A stretch of DNA of 64,000 nucleotides from Acidobacteriota bacterium (GTDB lineage Bacteria; Acidobacteriota; Thermoanaerobaculia; UBA5066). Below are positions 61,773-64,000 of this stretch, piece by piece. The position numbers were made by a program, and so were the translations under genes. How positions within the stretch are numbered: the first letter of the stretch is position 1; each line of letters begins with the position of its first letter. Below the pieces are notes generated by a model. It worked only from the letters and a program-made list of their open reading frames with translations. It ran no database searches and was not told where the DNA came from. Where the stretch lies: the NCBI GenBank assembly GCA_008363385.1, contig RHKY01000015.1, positions 1 to 64,000 on the forward strand. The letters are read 5' to 3'.

Positions 61773-62696
61773 GTGCCCGAGTCGACCTACGAAGCGCCCG
61801 GCGGAAGCCTCCTCGTCGAGGCCGGCGAGGCGGTCCAGGACCTTGCCGGGCGCCTCTTCGCCCGCCGCCTCTCGCCGGACGGGCCGCCGGCGGCGCGCGT
61901 GGAGATCGCGACGGACGAGGGGGCCGGACCCTGCCCGGAGCCCCCGGCCGTCGAGCGCCTCGTCCGCTGGGAGGTGGAGGGGGACCGCGTGTCGTGCTGG
62001 GCCGGGTCGCACGTCGCCTTGTCGGCCGACCGCTTCCGCCTCCTGGCCCGGGGACGGGTCTCGGGCTCTCTGCTCTCGGCGGAGCCGTCGCTCTGCGCGC
62101 GCCTCCTCCTCGAGACCCCGGCCGCGCACTTCGCGACGGCCACCTGCCAGGTCCTCCACGCCGGGGCCGTCGCGGGCCGCTCCGGGGCCGTCGTCCTCCG
62201 CGGAGCCTCCGGGGCGGGGAAGTCGACTCTCGTCGCGGCCCTCTACCGCTCTGGGCTCCGCGTCCTGGCCGACGAGAGCCTCCTCGTCTCCCGCGCCGAC
62301 CCGGACCTCCTCTTCGCCGCCGTCCGCGACCTGACCGTGAGGCCCGACACGGCCGACCTCCTCGGCCTCGGCTCCGCGGCCCGGCCGGCCTTCTCGGGCG
62401 GCGAGGAGAAGCTGCGGCTGGACCTCTTCCCCGCCTCCTCGCCCGCGGACCGGACCGCCCGGCGCCGGGCGACCGTCCTCCTCGGCCCGCGCGAGCCGGG
62501 CCCGGCGCGCCTCCTCCCGCTCGACGGGCCGGAGTTCCTCTCGCTCTTCGGCGCCGGCGCGGTCTCGCAGGAGACCTCCTGGGGCGGCGACCCGGGGCCG
62601 GTCGCGAAGGCCTGGGCCCGGCGCGAGACCTACCGCCTCCTCGGCGCGAGCGACCTGGTCGGGGCGGTGGCTCTGGTGACCTCCCTCACAGGCTGA
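61773..62696 (+). CDS. HPr-kinase-like P-loop protein
   Basis: 307 residues from a GTG. The N-terminal half is variable. P-loop GASGAGKST at 144-152 is preceded by LHAGAVAGRSGAVVLRG, and VLADESLLVSR follows, matching HprK-related kinase domains. True HPr kinases have a further HPr-binding signature that is not obvious. Such orphan HprK-like proteins often sit in peptide or sugar biosynthetic clusters. A radical SAM gene follows after 38 bases, supporting that idea. Confidence 0.78.
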   Translation: MPESTYEAPGGSLLVEAGEAVQDLAGRLFARRLSPDGPPAARVEIATDEGAGPCPEPPAVERLVRWEVEGDRVSCWAGSHVALSADRFRLLARGRVSGSLLSAEPSLCARLLLETPAAHFATATCQVLHAGAVAGRSGAVVLRGASGAGKSTLVAALYRSGLRVLADESLLVSRADPDLLFAAVRDLTVRPDTADLLGLGSAARPAFSGGEEKLRLDLFPASSPADRTARRRATVLLGPREPGPARLLPLDGPEFLSLFGAGAVSQETSWGGDPGPVAKAWARRETYRLLGASDLVGAVALVTSLTG

Positions 62697-62717
62697 CCTC
62701 CCGGCGGGCGGAGTTCC

Positions 62718-62723
62718 TATACT
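62718..62723 (+). promoter_or_regulatory. Candidate -10 hexamer of the radical SAM gene
   Basis: TATACT (5 of 6 to consensus) lies 11 bases before the ATG at 62735. The best -35 is CTGACC at 62693, at a long 19-base spacing. The messenger would have a very short leader. Confidence 0.4.
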
Positions 62724-62734
62724 CCAGCATCGCG

Positions 62735-64000
62735 ATGTCGTCTCAGCGGCGGGTCCTCCTGGCCCACTCCTACTTCCTGGCCTACGACCCGAAGCAGGTC
62801 CGGAAGATGAGGCCCTATCCGCCGCTCGCGACCCTCATCACCGCCTCGCTCCTCCGGAAGGCCGGCTGGGAGGTCTCCCTCTTCGACGCGATGCTCTCGA
62901 AGGGCGAGGAGGAGTTCGCCGCGCTCGTGGAGTCGGAGCGTCCGGCGCTCGTCGGGATCCTGGAGGACAACTTCAACTTCCTGACGAAGATGTGCACGGT
63001 GCGGATGCGCGAGGCGGCCCTCCGGATGATCGGCGACGCCAAGCGCGCCGGGGCTCTCGTGGCGGTGAACGGCTCGGACGCCGCCGACCGCCCCGAGCTC
63101 TACCTCGGGGCCGGGGCCGACGCGGTCGTCCTGGGCGAGGCCGAGGAGACCTTCCTCGAGCTGGCCGAGGCCTGGAGCCGCGACCCGCGGGCCGACCTGT
63201 CGGAGGTCTTCGGCCTGGCGGTCCCGAACGGCTCGGCCGAGCCGTTCCGGAGGACACCGCCCCGCCCCTTCGTCGAGGGGCTCGACGCCCTGCCGTTCCC
63301 GGCCTGGGACCTCGTGGACGCGGACCGCTACCGGCGCGCCTGGACCGGCGCCCACGGCCGCCTCTCCTGGAACATGGCGACGACGCGCGGCTGCCCGTAC
63401 CGGTGCAACTGGTGCGCCAAACCGCTCTACGGGACCCGGTACGCCCAGAGAAGCCCCGGGAACGTGGCCGAGGAGATGCGCCTCCTCTCCGAGCGCGTCG
63501 GCCCCGACCACGTCTGGTTCGCCGACGACATCTTCGGCCTGTCGCCCCGCTGGATCGAGAGCTTCGCCGAGGCCGTCGCCTCGCGCGGCGCCCGGATCCC
63601 CTTCACGATCCAGTCCCGCGTCGACCTGATGACCCCCTCGGCCGTCGAGGCGCTGCGCCACGCCGGGTGCGAGGAGGTCTGGATGGGCGTCGAGTCGGGC
63701 TCGCAGGCGATCCTCGACGCGATGGACAAGGGGACGACGCTCTCGCAGGTCCGCGGGGCGACGCGCCTCCTGAAGGAGTCCGGCATCCGCGCGAGCTGGT
63801 TCCTCCAGCTGGGCTACCCGGGCGAGGAGTGGCACGAGGTCGAGAAGACGCGGGACCTGATCCGCGAGGAGCGGCCCGACGACGTCGGGGTCTCGGTCGC
63901 CTACCCGCTCCCGGGGACGCTCTTCTTCGACCGGGTCAAGGACCAGCTCGGCGCGCAGACGAACTGGAGCGACAGCGACGACCTGGCGATGATCTTCCAC
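62735..64000 (+). CDS. B12-binding-type radical SAM protein, 3' end cut by the window
   Basis: 422 codons to the window edge without a stop. The N-terminal Rossmann-like domain (YPPLATLITASLLRKAGWEV, GAGADAVVLGEAEETFLEL) is a cobalamin-binding fold. The usual GGPHAT-like segment reads NGSDAADRPE, and no DxHxxG loop is seen, so cobalamin would be bound base-off if at all. The radical SAM domain has Cys220, Cys224 and Cys227 in CPYRCNWC, then GVESGSQAILDAMDKG. Such enzymes methylate unactivated carbons or remodel peptides, sugars and lipids. Substrate unknown. The preceding HprK-like gene may be functionally linked. Confidence 0.9.
   Translation, partial: MSSQRRVLLAHSYFLAYDPKQVRKMRPYPPLATLITASLLRKAGWEVSLFDAMLSKGEEEFAALVESERPALVGILEDNFNFLTKMCTVRMREAALRMIGDAKRAGALVAVNGSDAADRPELYLGAGADAVVLGEAEETFLELAEAWSRDPRADLSEVFGLAVPNGSAEPFRRTPPRPFVEGLDALPFPAWDLVDADRYRRAWTGAHGRLSWNMATTRGCPYRCNWCAKPLYGTRYAQRSPGNVAEEMRLLSERVGPDHVWFADDIFGLSPRWIESFAEAVASRGARIPFTIQSRVDLMTPSAVEALRHAGCEEVWMGVESGSQAILDAMDKGTTLSQVRGATRLLKESGIRASWFLQLGYPGEEWHEVEKTRDLIREERPDDVGVSVAYPLPGTLFFDRVKDQLGAQTNWSDSDDLAMIFH

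Overview
The window is a gene-dense, very GC-rich (roughly 70% or more by eye) stretch of bacterial chromosome with no intergenic gap over about 270 bases. Outer-membrane beta-barrels ending in phenylalanine, a SurA-type periplasmic chaperone, a lipoprotein and a meso-diaminopimelate-type MurE point to a diderm (Gram-negative) envelope. The GC content, DUF11/IPTL-CTERM-like surface protein, Hanks kinase, fadIJ-type beta-oxidation genes and carboxypeptidase-regulatory-like repeat proteins are together most like Acidobacteriota (Thermoanaerobaculia/Holophagae-like). That placement is inference; no rRNA is present to test it.

Layout. 1-3.5 kb: end of a DUF11 surface protein, tRNA-Arg(ACG), a NatAB-like ABC exporter, and tRNA-Glu(CTC), whose 3' half is duplicated just downstream. 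3.5-7.7 kb: a FadL/OMPP1-like outer-membrane protein, a Ser/Thr kinase and a seven-bladed Vgb-like propeller. 7.9-11.4 kb: fadI-fadJ-type fatty acid oxidation pair. 11.4-12.5 kb: small ORF overlapping an AbiEii-like nucleotidyltransferase. 12.5-16.8 kb: a 1416-residue exported membrane protein of unknown function. 16.9-19.7 kb: acyl-CoA dehydrogenase fused to an SCP2 domain, then a CaiB/alpha-methylacyl-CoA racemase-like protein. 19.7-23 kb: SpoIIE-type phosphatase and a GT87-like membrane glycosyltransferase. 23-28.5 kb: an Hsp70-like protein with a secreted partner, then a tightly packed run of BI-1, SemiSWEET, RluA-type, DEDDh exonuclease and a small membrane protein. 28.7-29.5 kb: leishmanolysin-like metalloprotease.

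29.6-45.8 kb (minus strand): a complete-looking division and cell-wall (dcw) cluster, read mraZ-rsmH-ftsL-ftsI-murE-murF-mraY-murD-ftsW-murG-murC-ftsQ-ftsA-ftsZ. Seven adjacent pairs share 4-base GTGA/ATGA stop-start overlaps and one a 1-base TGATG overlap. murB and ddl are absent from the cluster. Upstream of mraZ lie a sigma70-like promoter, four boxes at 10-base spacing resembling a MraZ operator, and a terminator-like hairpin, all within about 110 bases.

46-53.4 kb: RNase D (divergent from mraZ), then a minus-strand operon of mfd, a PpiC-type lipoprotein and a SurA-like chaperone fused in one reading frame to an outer-membrane beta-barrel. The fusion is the most unusual single gene in the window. 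53.5-57.3 kb: a DUF4143 ATPase, a porin-like protein and an isoprenylcysteine-methyltransferase-like membrane protein. 57.4-61.6 kb: a 1397-residue protein of about 15 carboxypeptidase-regulatory-like repeats. 61.8-64 kb: an HprK-like P-loop protein and a B12-binding-type radical SAM protein cut by the window end, possibly the start of a biosynthetic cluster.

Start codons are often GTG or TTG, commonly inside GTGA overlaps. Several genes have a -10-like hexamer only 7-14 bases before the start codon, suggesting leaderless or short-leader transcripts. No CRISPR array, insertion sequence, phage gene or rRNA was found.
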